From CAMTVQ01 sp947085255 (lineage in GTDB: Bacteria; Bacteroidota; Bacteroidia; Sphingobacteriales; Sphingobacteriaceae): a stretch of 64,000 nt of DNA. The stretch covers positions 62,001 through 126,000 of the forward strand of contig CAMTVQ010000009.1 in the NCBI GenBank assembly GCA_947085255.1. The letters run 5' to 3'. A model generated the notes under the pieces. It had not been told where the DNA came from. It ran no database searches and saw only the letters and a program-made list of their open reading frames with translations. Positions 27,386 to 36,326 of the stretch are shown piece by piece (position 1 is the stretch's first letter; every line of letters begins with the position of its first letter). The translations under genes were made by a program, and so were the position numbers.

Positions 27386-29248
27386 TTATCTCCCCATGTG
27401 TACCATTAAAACCGACACATCAGAAGGCGAAACTCCCGAAATTCGCGAAGCCTGACCAAGAGTTCGGGGTTTTACTTTACCTAATTTTTCACGCGCTTCT
27501 TTAGAAAGCGAAACTAATTTTTGGTAATCAAACTCGGGATTAATTTCTTGCTCTTCTAATTTATTCATTTTGGCAACCATCTCGTTTTCCTTTTCAAAAT
27601 AGCTTTCATACTTCACACCAATTTCTGCTTGCTCAATAGTTTCCTTGCTCATGTCTTTTACCAATTCTTGCAATTCGCTGTCGCAGGCAATTAAATCTTT
27701 AAGACCTACTTGTGGGCGCAATAACAATTGATACAGTTTGAGACTGTGTGGTATGCTCGCGCTGTCCAAGCTTTCTAAAATGCTATTTACCTTTTCAGGA
27801 GTTACACTTTTCTCTTTCAAAAACCGAACAATACTTAGGCAATCGGCTATTTTTTGATTTACCAGATCAAGGCGCTCTTTGCTTACTAACCCTAAATCAT
27901 ACCCTAATTTGGTTAAACGCATGTCGGCATTGTCTTGGCGAAGTAACAAACGGTGCTCTGCTCTAGAGGTAAACATACGGTAAGGCTCATCCGTTCCTTT
28001 GGTAATTAAGTCATCAATCAATACTCCTATATAAGATTCGGAGCGTTTCATAATTACCTCTGGTTTGTTATTTACTTTTTGATGAGCATTTATACCAGCA
28101 ATAAAACCTTGACAAGCGGCCTCTTCATATCCTGTAGTCCCATTTATTTGACCAGCAAAATAAAGATTGGCTATACGTTTAGTTTCTAAGGTAAGATCAA
28201 GTTGCTGTGGCGGAAAGTAATCGTATTCTATAGCATAGCCAGGACGAAACATTTTCACATTCTCAAAACCAGGTATTGCCTGTAGTGCTTTATATTGTAT
28301 GTCTTCAGGTAACGAGGTAGAAAATCCATTTACATAAATCTCTACTGTATCCCAACCCTCTGGTTCTACAAATATTTGGTGACGGGTTCTATCCGCAAAG
28401 CGGTTAATCTTATCTTCTATAGAAGGGCAATAGCGCGGACCTAATCCTTGTATACGTCCAGTAAACATGGGCGACTGCTCAAAGCCTTCTTTTAAAATTT
28501 CGTGTACTTTTTCGTTGGTATAGGTAATGTAGCAACTCAATTGTTTTTTAGGAAGAGGCACATTGGTAAAAGAAAAGCGCCCCGTTTCTTCATCACCCGG
28601 TTGCTCCTCCATTTTGGTATAATCCAACGAACGCCCATCTACACGTGGAGGCGTACCCGTTTTCATTCGACCACTTTCAAAGCCTAGCGATACCAATTGT
28701 TCAGTAATTCCGGTAGCAGCATGTTCTCCCGTTCTGCCACCACCAAAGCGTTTTTCGCCAATATGTATTACCCCATTTAAGAAAGTACCATTTGTAAGCA
28801 CCACCGACTTGGCTTTAATCTCGATACCCATGCTGGTGCGTACGCCATAGCAAACATTATTCTTTACCAATAAGGCGCTCACCATCTCTTGCCAAAAGTC
28901 AATGTTTGGGTTGCGTTCCAAGGCTAATCGCCATTCTTCTGCAAAGCGCGCACGGTCGTTTTGCGCACGCGGACTCCACATAGCAGGACCTTTAGAACGA
29001 TTTAGCATTCTAAATTGCAGCATGGTTTTATCGGTAATAATTCCAGAGTGCCCACCCATGGCATCAATTTCTCGTACAATCTGACCCTTAGCCACACCGC
29101 CCATAGCAGGGTTACAACTCATTTGTCCAATGGTTTGCATGTTCATTGTTACCAATAAAACAGAGGATCCCATATTGGCAGCAGCCATAGCAGCCTCGCA
29201 ACCGGCATGACCAGCACCTACAACAAGTACATCGTATTCTTTAAACAT
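27386..29248 (-). CDS. mnmG: tRNA uridine-5-carboxymethylaminomethyl modification enzyme MnmG (GidA)
   Basis: A 620-residue FAD enzyme that, with MnmE, installs (carboxymethyl)aminomethyl groups on U34 of several tRNAs. Motifs: N-terminal VVGAGHAGCEAAMAAANMG, the CNPAMGGVAKGQIVREIDA segment, GTFLNGVIHIGEKRFGGGR, PRYCPSIEDKINRF, YFAGQINGTTGYEEAACQGF, SRAEHRLLLRQDNADMRLT, and the C-terminal helical domain ending ISGVSPSDVSVLMVHMG. Length is canonical. In many bacteria gidA lies near the replication origin and the parAB genes; three parS-like sites lie immediately upstream here. Confidence 0.98.
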   Translation of the reverse strand: MFKEYDVLVVGAGHAGCEAAMAAANMGSSVLLVTMNMQTIGQMSCNPAMGGVAKGQIVREIDAMGGHSGIITDKTMLQFRMLNRSKGPAMWSPRAQNDRARFAEEWRLALERNPNIDFWQEMVSALLVKNNVCYGVRTSMGIEIKAKSVVLTNGTFLNGVIHIGEKRFGGGRTGEHAATGITEQLVSLGFESGRMKTGTPPRVDGRSLDYTKMEEQPGDEETGRFSFTNVPLPKKQLSCYITYTNEKVHEILKEGFEQSPMFTGRIQGLGPRYCPSIEDKINRFADRTRHQIFVEPEGWDTVEIYVNGFSTSLPEDIQYKALQAIPGFENVKMFRPGYAIEYDYFPPQQLDLTLETKRIANLYFAGQINGTTGYEEAACQGFIAGINAHQKVNNKPEVIMKRSESYIGVLIDDLITKGTDEPYRMFTSRAEHRLLLRQDNADMRLTKLGYDLGLVSKERLDLVNQKIADCLSIVRFLKEKSVTPEKVNSILESLDSASIPHSLKLYQLLLRPQVGLKDLIACDSELQELVKDMSKETIEQAEIGVKYESYFEKENEMVAKMNKLEEQEINPEFDYQKLVSLSKEAREKLGKVKPRTLGQASRISGVSPSDVSVLMVHMGR

Positions 29249-29253
29249 AATAG

Positions 29254-29269
29254 TGTTCCACGTGAAACA
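29254..29269. other. parS site 1 (perfect)
   Basis: TGTTCCACGTGAAACA matches the ParB-binding consensus TGTTNCACGTGAAACA at all 16 positions. It lies inside the inferred mnmG leader, 5 bases upstream of the ATG. Confidence 0.93.
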
Positions 29270-29274
29270 GTTGG

Positions 29275-29282
29275 CAAAGATA
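29275..29282 (-). promoter_or_regulatory. -7 box of mnmG
   Basis: TATCTTTG on the minus strand fits TAnnTTTG; transcription should begin near 29270, directly at the edge of parS site 1. No exact -33 TTTG is present at the right distance. Confidence 0.5.
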
Positions 29283-29320
29283 CATTTTAGAAGTTAAACA
29301 AGACGGTGTGGATGTTTTGA

Positions 29321-29336
29321 TGTTTCACGTGAAACT
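29321..29336. other. parS site 2
   Basis: TGTTTCACGTGAAACT: 15 of 16 positions match the parS consensus (last base T instead of A). Confidence 0.9.
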
Positions 29337-29359
29337 AAGAGGCGACGGCAATAGACAAA

Positions 29360-29375
29360 TGTTTCACGTGAAACT
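29360..29375. other. parS site 3
   Basis: TGTTTCACGTGAAACT, identical to site 2. The three sites fall within 122 bases between the divergent mnmG and VWA genes. Confidence 0.9.
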
Positions 29376-29456
29376 TCTTTGCTTTTAGTTGTGATAATTA
29401 GTAATTATTTATTTCTATGTTTAAAAACCATAGCGACTTAAGCTTGTTTCAACACC

Positions 29457-30551
29457 ATGCGCGGATATATATTTAGTAAGTACAATGCGAACGAATTACC
29501 AAAGGGTGGCTTTGATGAGTTGCTGAAACTATTTTTGGAACTGCTAAACTATACAGCCGGAGATGCTACAGAAGCCATCGATTGGATGAATCAATTGGAT
29601 AATCAATACCACATTACCACTAATGAATATGGTATGGGCGATTTTATTGAAGACCTGAAAAAACGCGGCTACTTAGGGGATAATGAAAACGGAGGTTTAG
29701 CTATCACCAAAAAAACAGAACAAAGCATTCGTAAGTCGGCATTAGAAGAAATATTTGGTAAGCTAAAAAAGTCGGGCAAGGGTACGCATCAAACCCAATT
29801 CTCTGGATTGGGAGATGAGAAGAATGCAGATAGACGCGATTTTCAATTTGGCGATAGTTTAGAGCAAATAGATATTACAGCTTCAATACACAACGCGCAG
29901 GTAAATCACGGCATAGGCGATTTTCAATTAACAGAGAGAGACCTAGAGGTAGAGGAAATGGATTTCAAAACCAGTGCTGCTACGGTGTTGATGATAGATA
30001 TTTCTCACTCCATGATTTTATATGGAGAAGACCGTATTACCCCTGCAAAAAAAGTAGCTATGGCATTGGCAGAATTAATATCTACCAAATACCCAAAAGA
30101 CACCTTAGACATTATAGTTTTTGGAAACGATGCCTGGCAAGTACAAATCAAGGATTTGCCATACTTGCAAGTTGGACCCTACCATACCAATACCTATGCC
30201 GGTTTGGAGCTTGCCATTGATGTTTTGCGGAAACGCAAAACAAGCAATAAACAAATAGTAATGATTACCGACGGTAAGCCTACTTGCCTAAAAGAAGGAC
30301 TGAAGTACTACAAAAACAGCATGGGGCTTGACCGTAAGATTATCAATAAAACATTAAATAAGGCAGCCGAGTGTAAGCGATTGAAAATACCAGTAACTAC
30401 TTTTATGATAGCAACCGACCCTTACTTACAAAAGTTTGTGCGTGATTTTACTCAAATAAATGGGGGCAGAGCATATTACAGTACCTTAAATGGTTTAGGA
30501 GAATACCTGTTTGAGGATTATATTAAAAACAGGAAAAAAACAGTGCGGTAA
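29457..30551 (+). CDS. VWA domain protein paired with a MoxR-like ATPase
   Basis: A 364-residue protein. Residues ~180-350 form a von Willebrand A domain with the MIDAS motif MIDISHSMILYGE (D-x-S-x-S), the later TNTYAGLELAI threonine and VMITDGKPTC aspartate. The N-terminal ~170 residues are mixed helical/charged with no named domain. The next gene encodes an AAA+ ATPase of the Mg-chelatase/MoxR type; VWA proteins and such ATPases commonly act as a pair in metal insertion or protein maturation. Cytosolic: no signal peptide. The client is unknown. Confidence 0.88.
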   Translation: MRGYIFSKYNANELPKGGFDELLKLFLELLNYTAGDATEAIDWMNQLDNQYHITTNEYGMGDFIEDLKKRGYLGDNENGGLAITKKTEQSIRKSALEEIFGKLKKSGKGTHQTQFSGLGDEKNADRRDFQFGDSLEQIDITASIHNAQVNHGIGDFQLTERDLEVEEMDFKTSAATVLMIDISHSMILYGEDRITPAKKVAMALAELISTKYPKDTLDIIVFGNDAWQVQIKDLPYLQVGPYHTNTYAGLELAIDVLRKRKTSNKQIVMITDGKPTCLKEGLKYYKNSMGLDRKIINKTLNKAAECKRLKIPVTTFMIATDPYLQKFVRDFTQINGGRAYYSTLNGLGEYLFEDYIKNRKKTVR

Positions 30552-30570
30552 ACTAATGTACTACATTTTG

Positions 30571-30633
30571 CTGTCATGCTGAGGAACGAATCATCCCAAA
30601 CAACAGAGGGATCCTCATACTTCGGAATGACAG
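30571..30633. repeat. Dispersed inverted repeat (TGTCAT...ATGACA type)
   Basis: Ends CTGTCAT and ATGACAG are inverted copies, with inner CGAA/TTCG and GAGG/CCTC pairs. This layout is that of short dispersed intergenic repeats. A half-element, CTGTCATTCTGAGCGAAGCG, occurs at 59755-59774. Confidence 0.6.
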
Positions 30634-30648
30634 ATGGGGATTTACAAG

Positions 30649-30700
30649 TCTAATATCTATTGTCTAACATCTCAATACTAAAACACTAATAGTTAAAGTC
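30649..30700 (+). repeat. Short-word repeat before the AAA+ ATPase gene
   Basis: Imperfect repeats GTCTAATATCTATT and GTCTAACATCTCAA, then ACTAAAACACTAATAGTTA and AGTCTAAAATA, run almost to the ATG at 30713. Its style matches the blocks before carB and pntB. Confidence 0.5.
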
Positions 30701-30712
30701 TAAAATAAAAGA

Positions 30713-32215
30713 ATGATACAACCAATCAACACCACATTTGGTGCATTAAAAAAGTCAGGGTGCAAGCCAAAAAGCATTAAGCAAGAAATTAGAGATAATC
30801 TGATTACCCAAATAGCCGAGCAGAAGGAAGGCTTTAAAGGAATTATTGGGTATGAGGATACGGTAATGCCTGATTTGCAAACTGCCTTACTTTCTCGTCA
30901 TAATCTATTGTTTTTAGGATTACGCGGACAAGCAAAAACACGTATTGCTCGTTTATTGGTAGATTTATTAGACGAGTACATTCCATATATAGCAGGTTCG
31001 GAATTATTCGAAGATCCATTTGCTCCACTTTCATGGTATGGAAGAGATATAATGGAACGTATGGGAGATGATGCGCCTATTGCTTGGTTGCATCGAGCCG
31101 AACGGTATACCGAAAAATTGGCTACTCCAGATGTTTCCGTAGCGGATTTGATAGGGGATGTTGACCCTATAAAAGCAGCTACACTTAAATTGCCGTATTC
31201 GGACGAACGCGTTATTCATTACGGACTAATTCCGCGTGCACACCGCGGCATATTTGTAATTAACGAATTGCCCGACTTGCAACCTCGTATACAGGTAGCA
31301 TTGTTTAATATTTTACAAGAAGGAGATATACAGATTCGTGGTTTTAAACTACGCCTTCCTTTAGATATTCAGTTTGTATTTACAGCAAATCCTGAAGATT
31401 ATACAAATAGAGGCTCTATTGTTACCCCGCTAAAAGACCGTATAGAAAGCCAAATACTTACACATTACCCAAAATCAATTGAGGTTTCGGGTAAAATAAC
31501 TCAGCAAGAGGCAAGAATATTGCCAGAGCAAACACAAAAGGTGCAAGTACATCAGCAATTGAAAGAATTGGTAGAGCTGATGGCATTTGAAGCACGCGAT
31601 AATGAGTTTATTGATAAAAAGAGTGGCGTTTCTGCACGATTAACCATTAGCGCCTACGAAAACTTGGTAAGCACCGCCGAGCGTCGTGCATTGCGCAGTA
31701 AAGAGGGTAAAGTGAATGCACGTATTTCTGATTTCTGGGGAGTTATTCCAGCTATTACGGGTAAAATAGAATTGGTGTATGAAGGCGAGCAAGAAGGGCC
31801 AGCTAATGTGGCGCATATTTTAATTGGAAGATCGCTAAAGAACTTGTTCTTGGCAAACTTCCCCAACCCTGAGGAAATTAAGAAAAAGAAATTGGCGAAT
31901 CCGTATGCAGCAATCATTAATTGGTTTGCATCTGGTAAAATATTGGGCGTGTATGATGAAATGACAGAGGCTATGTATATACAAGCACTCAATAAAGTAG
32001 AAGGGCTAACTGCACTTATTAAAAAATTGTACCCCAAAGCTGATGCCTATACACAACTAATATATATGGAATTGGTACTGCATGGTTTGGCAGAACATTC
32101 GTTAATTGGAAAAGAAATTTTGGTAAAAGGCTTCGAATTTAAAGATATGTTCAGTAGCTTGATAAATAATTTCAGTATGGAAGATGATGATAATGAAGAA
32201 GATGTAAACTATTAA
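30713..32215 (+). CDS. MoxR/Mg-chelatase-type AAA+ ATPase
   Basis: A 500-residue AAA+ protein. The Walker A is LGLRGQAKTRIARLLVDLL near residues 68-86, with an arginine-rich pre-sensor segment RAHRGIFVINELPDLQPRIQ (Walker B-like NELPDL), sensor-1 QFVFTANPEDYTNRGSIV and arginine finger PLKDRIESQI. The C-terminal ~170 residues are helical. It follows the VWA gene by 161 bases, and the two probably form one complex. It should act as a chaperone-like ATPase on an unknown client; a classical sigma-54 activator role is unlikely because no GAFTGA or HTH is present. Confidence 0.88.
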   Translation: MIQPINTTFGALKKSGCKPKSIKQEIRDNLITQIAEQKEGFKGIIGYEDTVMPDLQTALLSRHNLLFLGLRGQAKTRIARLLVDLLDEYIPYIAGSELFEDPFAPLSWYGRDIMERMGDDAPIAWLHRAERYTEKLATPDVSVADLIGDVDPIKAATLKLPYSDERVIHYGLIPRAHRGIFVINELPDLQPRIQVALFNILQEGDIQIRGFKLRLPLDIQFVFTANPEDYTNRGSIVTPLKDRIESQILTHYPKSIEVSGKITQQEARILPEQTQKVQVHQQLKELVELMAFEARDNEFIDKKSGVSARLTISAYENLVSTAERRALRSKEGKVNARISDFWGVIPAITGKIELVYEGEQEGPANVAHILIGRSLKNLFLANFPNPEEIKKKKLANPYAAIINWFASGKILGVYDEMTEAMYIQALNKVEGLTALIKKLYPKADAYTQLIYMELVLHGLAEHSLIGKEILVKGFEFKDMFSSLINNFSMEDDDNEEDVNY

Positions 32216-32305
32216 CACACATTTATTTATTATTTAACATATGTAGAAAACCAATGTTAGAAAGACTTCCGTAATTCACATCAAATTAAACAAAATAATA
32301 AAATT

Positions 32306-32866
32306 ATGAAAAAAATGATCATGTCAGCAGTTGCCGTAGTAGCTATGGTTGCTGTTTCTGCAACTACGTTTGCACAAGGAACTGTTAAAGTTGGTGGAGA
32401 AGCAATGTTTCCAACAAAAAACATCGTAGAAAACGCTGTTAACTCTAAAGACCACACTACATTAGTAGCTGCTGTTAAAGCTGCTGGTTTAGTTGATGCT
32501 TTACAAGGTAAAGGTCCATTAACTGTTTTTGCTCCAACAAATGCTGCTTTCGCTAAATTACCTGCTGGAACAGTAGAAACATTAGTAAAACCAGAAAGCA
32601 AAGCTACTTTAACTTCAATCTTAACTTACCACGTAGTTGCTGGTAAATTAACTTCTGATGTTATTGCTGCAGAAATTAAAAAAGGAAACGGTAAAGCTGT
32701 ATTAACTACTTTACAAGGTGGTAAATTGACTGCTACTATGAATGGTCCTAAAAACGTTGTATTAACTGACGAAAATGGTAACCAATCTAACGTATCAATT
32801 TATGATGTAATCCAGTCAAATGGTGTTATTCACGTAATTGATGCAGTTGTTACGCCTAAAATGTAA
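32306..32866 (+). CDS. Secreted fasciclin (FAS1) domain protein
   Basis: A 186-residue exported protein with signal peptide MKKMIMSAVAVVAMVAVSATTFAQ followed by one FAS1 domain: NIVENAVNSKDHTTLVAAVK, the H1 box TVFAPTNAAFAKLPAG, LTYHVVAGKLTSDVI and the H2-like VIQSNGVIHVIDAVVTPKM. FAS1 proteins mediate adhesion or sit in the matrix. The codon use is strongly biased (GCT, GTT, AAA, TTA), suggesting high expression, and the gene is closed by a strong terminator at 32891. It is monocistronic. Confidence 0.95.
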   Translation: MKKMIMSAVAVVAMVAVSATTFAQGTVKVGGEAMFPTKNIVENAVNSKDHTTLVAAVKAAGLVDALQGKGPLTVFAPTNAAFAKLPAGTVETLVKPESKATLTSILTYHVVAGKLTSDVIAAEIKKGNGKAVLTTLQGGKLTATMNGPKNVVLTDENGNQSNVSIYDVIQSNGVIHVIDAVVTPKM

Positions 32867-32890
32867 TTTTTAATCTAATACTTTTTCAGG

Positions 32891-32919
32891 AGCCCGCTGT
32901 GTTAATAGCGGGCTTTTTT
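32891..32919 (+). terminator. Terminator of the fasciclin gene
   Basis: AGCCCGCT pairs perfectly with AGCGGGCT around an 8-base loop, followed by six T. A textbook intrinsic terminator 24 bases after the stop codon. Confidence 0.93.
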
Positions 32920-32936
32920 GTGCCCAAAATTTTAGG

Positions 32937-33581
32937 TTAGTACACGGCAGCATATAGCTGCTCAAAAGCACGTTGGGGATTTGTTGCTTTATTTATTGCT
33001 GCGGCTATAGCCAAGCCAAATACTCCTGTCTGTTTTAGCTCAGCTACATCTTGTATCGTAATGCCACCAGCAATGATAATAGGAGTATTAAATGTAGGTT
33101 CTTGAATTTTTAGTTGCGATAAAAATGAAACAATGCCAGCTATACCTAACAGTGGTAAATTATTGGGCTTGGTATCAGTATGCGCATATGGGCCAATACT
33201 AATATAATCGGCACCAGTACTGGCATAGCGTACACAATCGGCTAGGTTGCTTGCCGAAATACCGATGGTTTTATCATCACCCAATAAATTTCGGGTTTCT
33301 ATAAGCGTAATTACTCCCTCATCTTCTAAATGAATACCTTGACAGTCGGGTAGTGAGGTGCAAAGCTCTACATCCTGGCACACCATAAAAGTGGCACCCC
33401 AATCATCGCAAAGCTCGGCTATGATCATTGCTTCGGCAAAGCGGGTTTCGGAGGTAGCACTTAGGTTGCGGTATTGCAGCCACTTACACCCTCCGTTTAA
33501 TACAGCTTTTGCTTGCTCTACATGGTTATAGCCAAGTAAATCTTGCGTGAGGTAATGCAGCGGAGCAATGTATTTACGCAT
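32937..33581 (-). CDS. thiE: Thiamine phosphate synthase
   Basis: A 214-residue TIM-barrel enzyme that joins hydroxymethylpyrimidine-PP and thiazole-P to give thiamine monophosphate. Recognisable elements: KWLQYRNLSATSE, the CQDVELCTSLPDCQGIHLEDE segment, GDDKTIGISASNLADCVRY, GADYISIGPYAHTDTKPNN and IIIAGGITIQDVAELKQTGV phosphate-binding loop. The start overlaps the stop of the receptor gene by one base (TAATG), so both lie under the TPP riboswitch. Other thi biosynthetic genes are not in the window, so this could serve salvage. It could alternatively be called a TenI-like paralogue, but the full motif set favours ThiE. Confidence 0.9.
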   Translation of the reverse strand: MRKYIAPLHYLTQDLLGYNHVEQAKAVLNGGCKWLQYRNLSATSETRFAEAMIIAELCDDWGATFMVCQDVELCTSLPDCQGIHLEDEGVITLIETRNLLGDDKTIGISASNLADCVRYASTGADYISIGPYAHTDTKPNNLPLLGIAGIVSFLSQLKIQEPTFNTPIIIAGGITIQDVAELKQTGVFGLAIAAAINKATNPQRAFEQLYAAVY

Positions 33582-36154
33582 TAAAACTTGGCATTAAGCC
33601 CAAACAGTACATTTCGCACCGCTTGTGGATAGTAAAAACTTTCGCGCACTTCGGTACCATCATACATGTATCCGTAGCTGTAGCCTCCATTTTCGTAAAG
33701 GGTGTTGAACACATTGTTCAACGCAACAGAGAATGTAAGTTCTTTTACCAGTGGCAACACTAAAGTATAAGCCAAGCGTAAATCTGCAGCATAGTAGGCT
33801 TTTAGGATACGGCTTTCGGTTTGTGTATTGTCTAAATACTGCTTGCCTACATATTTATTGAACAAGCCAATATTTAGCCCACGTATAGGTTCTACTTCCA
33901 ATAAACCACTACCTACCATACTTGGTGATAAAGCAATGGTACTAAGCGCATAGGTAGTAGAATCAAATCCGTCTGGCGCACCAGCAGGATCGTACTTGTT
34001 TAGTTTTTCTTCATAATTAAGTACTTTATTAATGCTGTAGGCAAAATTTGCACTTAGCTTTACAAAAGGTACTGGTTTTACACTACCGTCTATCTCTATA
34101 CCGCGGCGGTAGCTTTCGGCTACGTTTACACGCAATGCCTCACCTACATCATTTAGCGCACCTGTAAGAATGAGTTGGTCGGCATAGCTCATATTATAAG
34201 CCGTAAGATTTAGCGCGTAAATATTACCCTTTCGGCTATACCCTATTTCTGTATTGGTCAACTTTTCTGCATTTGGTTCTCTTAGCGGAGCTAAGTTGCG
34301 GTAATCATCACGATTGGGCTCTTTGTTGGCTTGCCCGAAAAAAGCAAAAAACTTGTTGCGTGCATCAACTGTGAATGAACCACCTATTTTTGGATTGAAA
34401 AATATAAAGGCATCACTAAAATCAACATTCTTACGATTGTTGTCATCGCCACTTCCTTTGTAATTTACCGTACGTATCTGCATATCAACAAAAGCTTCAA
34501 AACGCTTGGCAATTTTAAGCGTAGGTTTAAAGTAGATATTGAAATCAGATTTTTTAGCTTCTGCCTCATAGTAGCGATGCGGAGGTGTGCTTTGCGAAGC
34601 AAAACGTGCCCATACTACATCTCCATAATGATTGCCTATATACGTATTGTAGCCACCACCAGCTATTAAGCTAAAGTTTTGTTTAGAGTAATAGTTTACG
34701 TTGTAGGTAAAACCATAAAAATCATTGTCCAACCAACGTTGCTTCACTAAATCAGTGCTGGCAATGGTGTCTCCGCCAATAAACAAGGTATCCAAATTGT
34801 GTTTAGCAAATGCTTGATTGTACTTAAACTGCTCGAAATAGCCTTTTCCTTTTGTGTAATGTAGATTTACACTCACATTTAAGTTCTTATTTAGTTGATA
34901 ATTGGTAAGCAATTGGTAATGATCTTGCTTATAGTTATCCGTCTCGCCTTTATATAGGCTATTATTGTAGGTACGCGTATTGCTGGTATCGAATAGATTT
35001 ACCGAATCTGCTGGAGTGAAGTATAAATAGCCTAGGTTATTGTAGTAATGGTTTATAAGTGTACTATCACCATTCAGTTTGCTTTGCGGCACACCTGTAA
35101 AAGTTAAATAGGTGCGCTCTTTACCCGAAAAATGATTGGCTTTTACCAACAACTTTTCGCTGTAATAACCACCCGAAACAAGATAAGAGCTTAAATCTAC
35201 AGCTCCTCTATCTACATAACCATCCGTTGATACCTGAGAGAAGCGTCCATCAAAAGCAAAGTGGTCGTTTAGTAAACCAGTACCAAGACTAATGCTGTTT
35301 TTTGCAGTTCCGAATCCGGCAAAGCCTTGATCGAGTACTTTTTTCCCTCCTTTGTTTATTTTAATGTTTATGTCTTCTCCCTTCGCAAGGCTATACACAT
35401 TGTTAATCTCTGCATAGGGTTTTGTATTCAGTTTAGTAGTTTGAATATTAACACTTGCACCAAATGCACCTGCACCATTTGTTGATGTACCCACACCACG
35501 TTGTACTTGAATATTATCTGTAGAAGCCAATAAATCAGGCAAATTTATCGTAAAAGCCCCTTGCGATTCGGCATCGTTCAATGGAATACCATTAATCATA
35601 ATATTGGTGCGGGTATTATCGGTTCCGCGTATGGATAATCCAGTATAGCCAATGCCATTACCATTAAAAGAAGTAACGACTACGCCAGGTGTATTGTTAA
35701 GCGCATAGGTTAAATCTTGGCCATAATTCAGTTTCTCAATTTCTTTTTTATCAATACGGCTAATACTTGTAGAGGCATTATCGCTTATACGATTAGCAGT
35801 TACAGTTACCTCATCTTGTACCAAAGTGCTTGGCTTTAGTTTGAAAGTAAGGTTTAAGCTATCGCTTTTTTCTAAATCTACTTTTACACGTAGGGTTTCA
35901 TAGCCAATTAAAGAAACACGCACTACGTATACTTCAGAAGGTATTCTTTTAATTTTAAAGGTACCCTTAGCATCGGTAGCAATGCTGTAATACGTATCTT
36001 CCAATACTACGGTAGCACCCGATAATTTATCATTGTATTGGGCATCTTCTACAACCGTGCCCACCAACATACTTGTGCGCGAAACAAGACCTTGCGCATT
36101 AACCGATACCTGAATTGCTACAAAAAGCAACAGGAGAAATACAGACTTTCTCAT
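33581..36154 (-). CDS. TonB-dependent receptor, probably for thiamine
   Basis: An 857-residue outer-membrane receptor: signal peptide (MRKSVFLLLLFVAIQVSVNAQ), a carboxypeptidase-like domain (residues ~28-110; VGTVVEDAQYNDKLSGATVV), a plug domain (YALNNTPGVVVTSFNGNGIG, SIRGTDNTRTNIMINGIPLND) and a 22-strand-type barrel ending in the terminal strand VRNVLFGLNAKF. Substrate is inferred from regulation: a TPP riboswitch lies immediately upstream and thiE overlaps its stop. THI-controlled outer-membrane receptors of this type are known in Bacteroidota as thiamine or thiamine-precursor importers. The riboswitch link makes the substrate call more credible than sequence alone would. Confidence 0.93.
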   Translation of the reverse strand: MRKSVFLLLLFVAIQVSVNAQGLVSRTSMLVGTVVEDAQYNDKLSGATVVLEDTYYSIATDAKGTFKIKRIPSEVYVVRVSLIGYETLRVKVDLEKSDSLNLTFKLKPSTLVQDEVTVTANRISDNASTSISRIDKKEIEKLNYGQDLTYALNNTPGVVVTSFNGNGIGYTGLSIRGTDNTRTNIMINGIPLNDAESQGAFTINLPDLLASTDNIQVQRGVGTSTNGAGAFGASVNIQTTKLNTKPYAEINNVYSLAKGEDINIKINKGGKKVLDQGFAGFGTAKNSISLGTGLLNDHFAFDGRFSQVSTDGYVDRGAVDLSSYLVSGGYYSEKLLVKANHFSGKERTYLTFTGVPQSKLNGDSTLINHYYNNLGYLYFTPADSVNLFDTSNTRTYNNSLYKGETDNYKQDHYQLLTNYQLNKNLNVSVNLHYTKGKGYFEQFKYNQAFAKHNLDTLFIGGDTIASTDLVKQRWLDNDFYGFTYNVNYYSKQNFSLIAGGGYNTYIGNHYGDVVWARFASQSTPPHRYYEAEAKKSDFNIYFKPTLKIAKRFEAFVDMQIRTVNYKGSGDDNNRKNVDFSDAFIFFNPKIGGSFTVDARNKFFAFFGQANKEPNRDDYRNLAPLREPNAEKLTNTEIGYSRKGNIYALNLTAYNMSYADQLILTGALNDVGEALRVNVAESYRRGIEIDGSVKPVPFVKLSANFAYSINKVLNYEEKLNKYDPAGAPDGFDSTTYALSTIALSPSMVGSGLLEVEPIRGLNIGLFNKYVGKQYLDNTQTESRILKAYYAADLRLAYTLVLPLVKELTFSVALNNVFNTLYENGGYSYGYMYDGTEVRESFYYPQAVRNVLFGLNAKF

Positions 36155-36195
36155 ACTAAATAAAAATAAGTGGCAAAAATACTAAAAACTATGTG

Positions 36196-36290
36196 TCTCC
36201 ATCCCTACGCCGGCATTATCCGGATCAGGTGTTTGTTGCAAGCAACAACGGGTATGATCTCAGCCTGACAGTTAGGCACCCCGCTAAAGA
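36196..36290 (-). ncRNA. TPP riboswitch (THI element)
   Basis: On the minus strand the leader reads GGGGTGCC, CAGGCTGAGATCATACCCG, a variable stem (GTTGTTGCTTGCAACAA), then CACCTGATCCGGATAATGCC and GGCGTAGGGA. These are the conserved CTGAGA, ACCTGAT and GGATAATGCCAGCGTAGGGA-type elements of the thiamine-pyrophosphate riboswitch. It ends about 42 bases before the receptor ATG, where it can control transcription or translation of receptor and thiE. Confidence 0.96.
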
Positions 36291-36295
36291 CGGCG

Positions 36296-36303
36296 CAAAG
36301 GTA
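36296..36303 (-). promoter_or_regulatory. -7 box of the riboswitch-receptor-thiE unit
   Basis: TACCTTTG on the minus strand sits just before the riboswitch, 24 bases after the CAP gene stop. A TTTC, near the TTTG consensus, is found 19 bases upstream. The unit therefore has its own promoter rather than depending only on readthrough. Confidence 0.5.
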
Positions 36304-36326
36304 GAGGTAAAATTGAGAAAGTGAAA

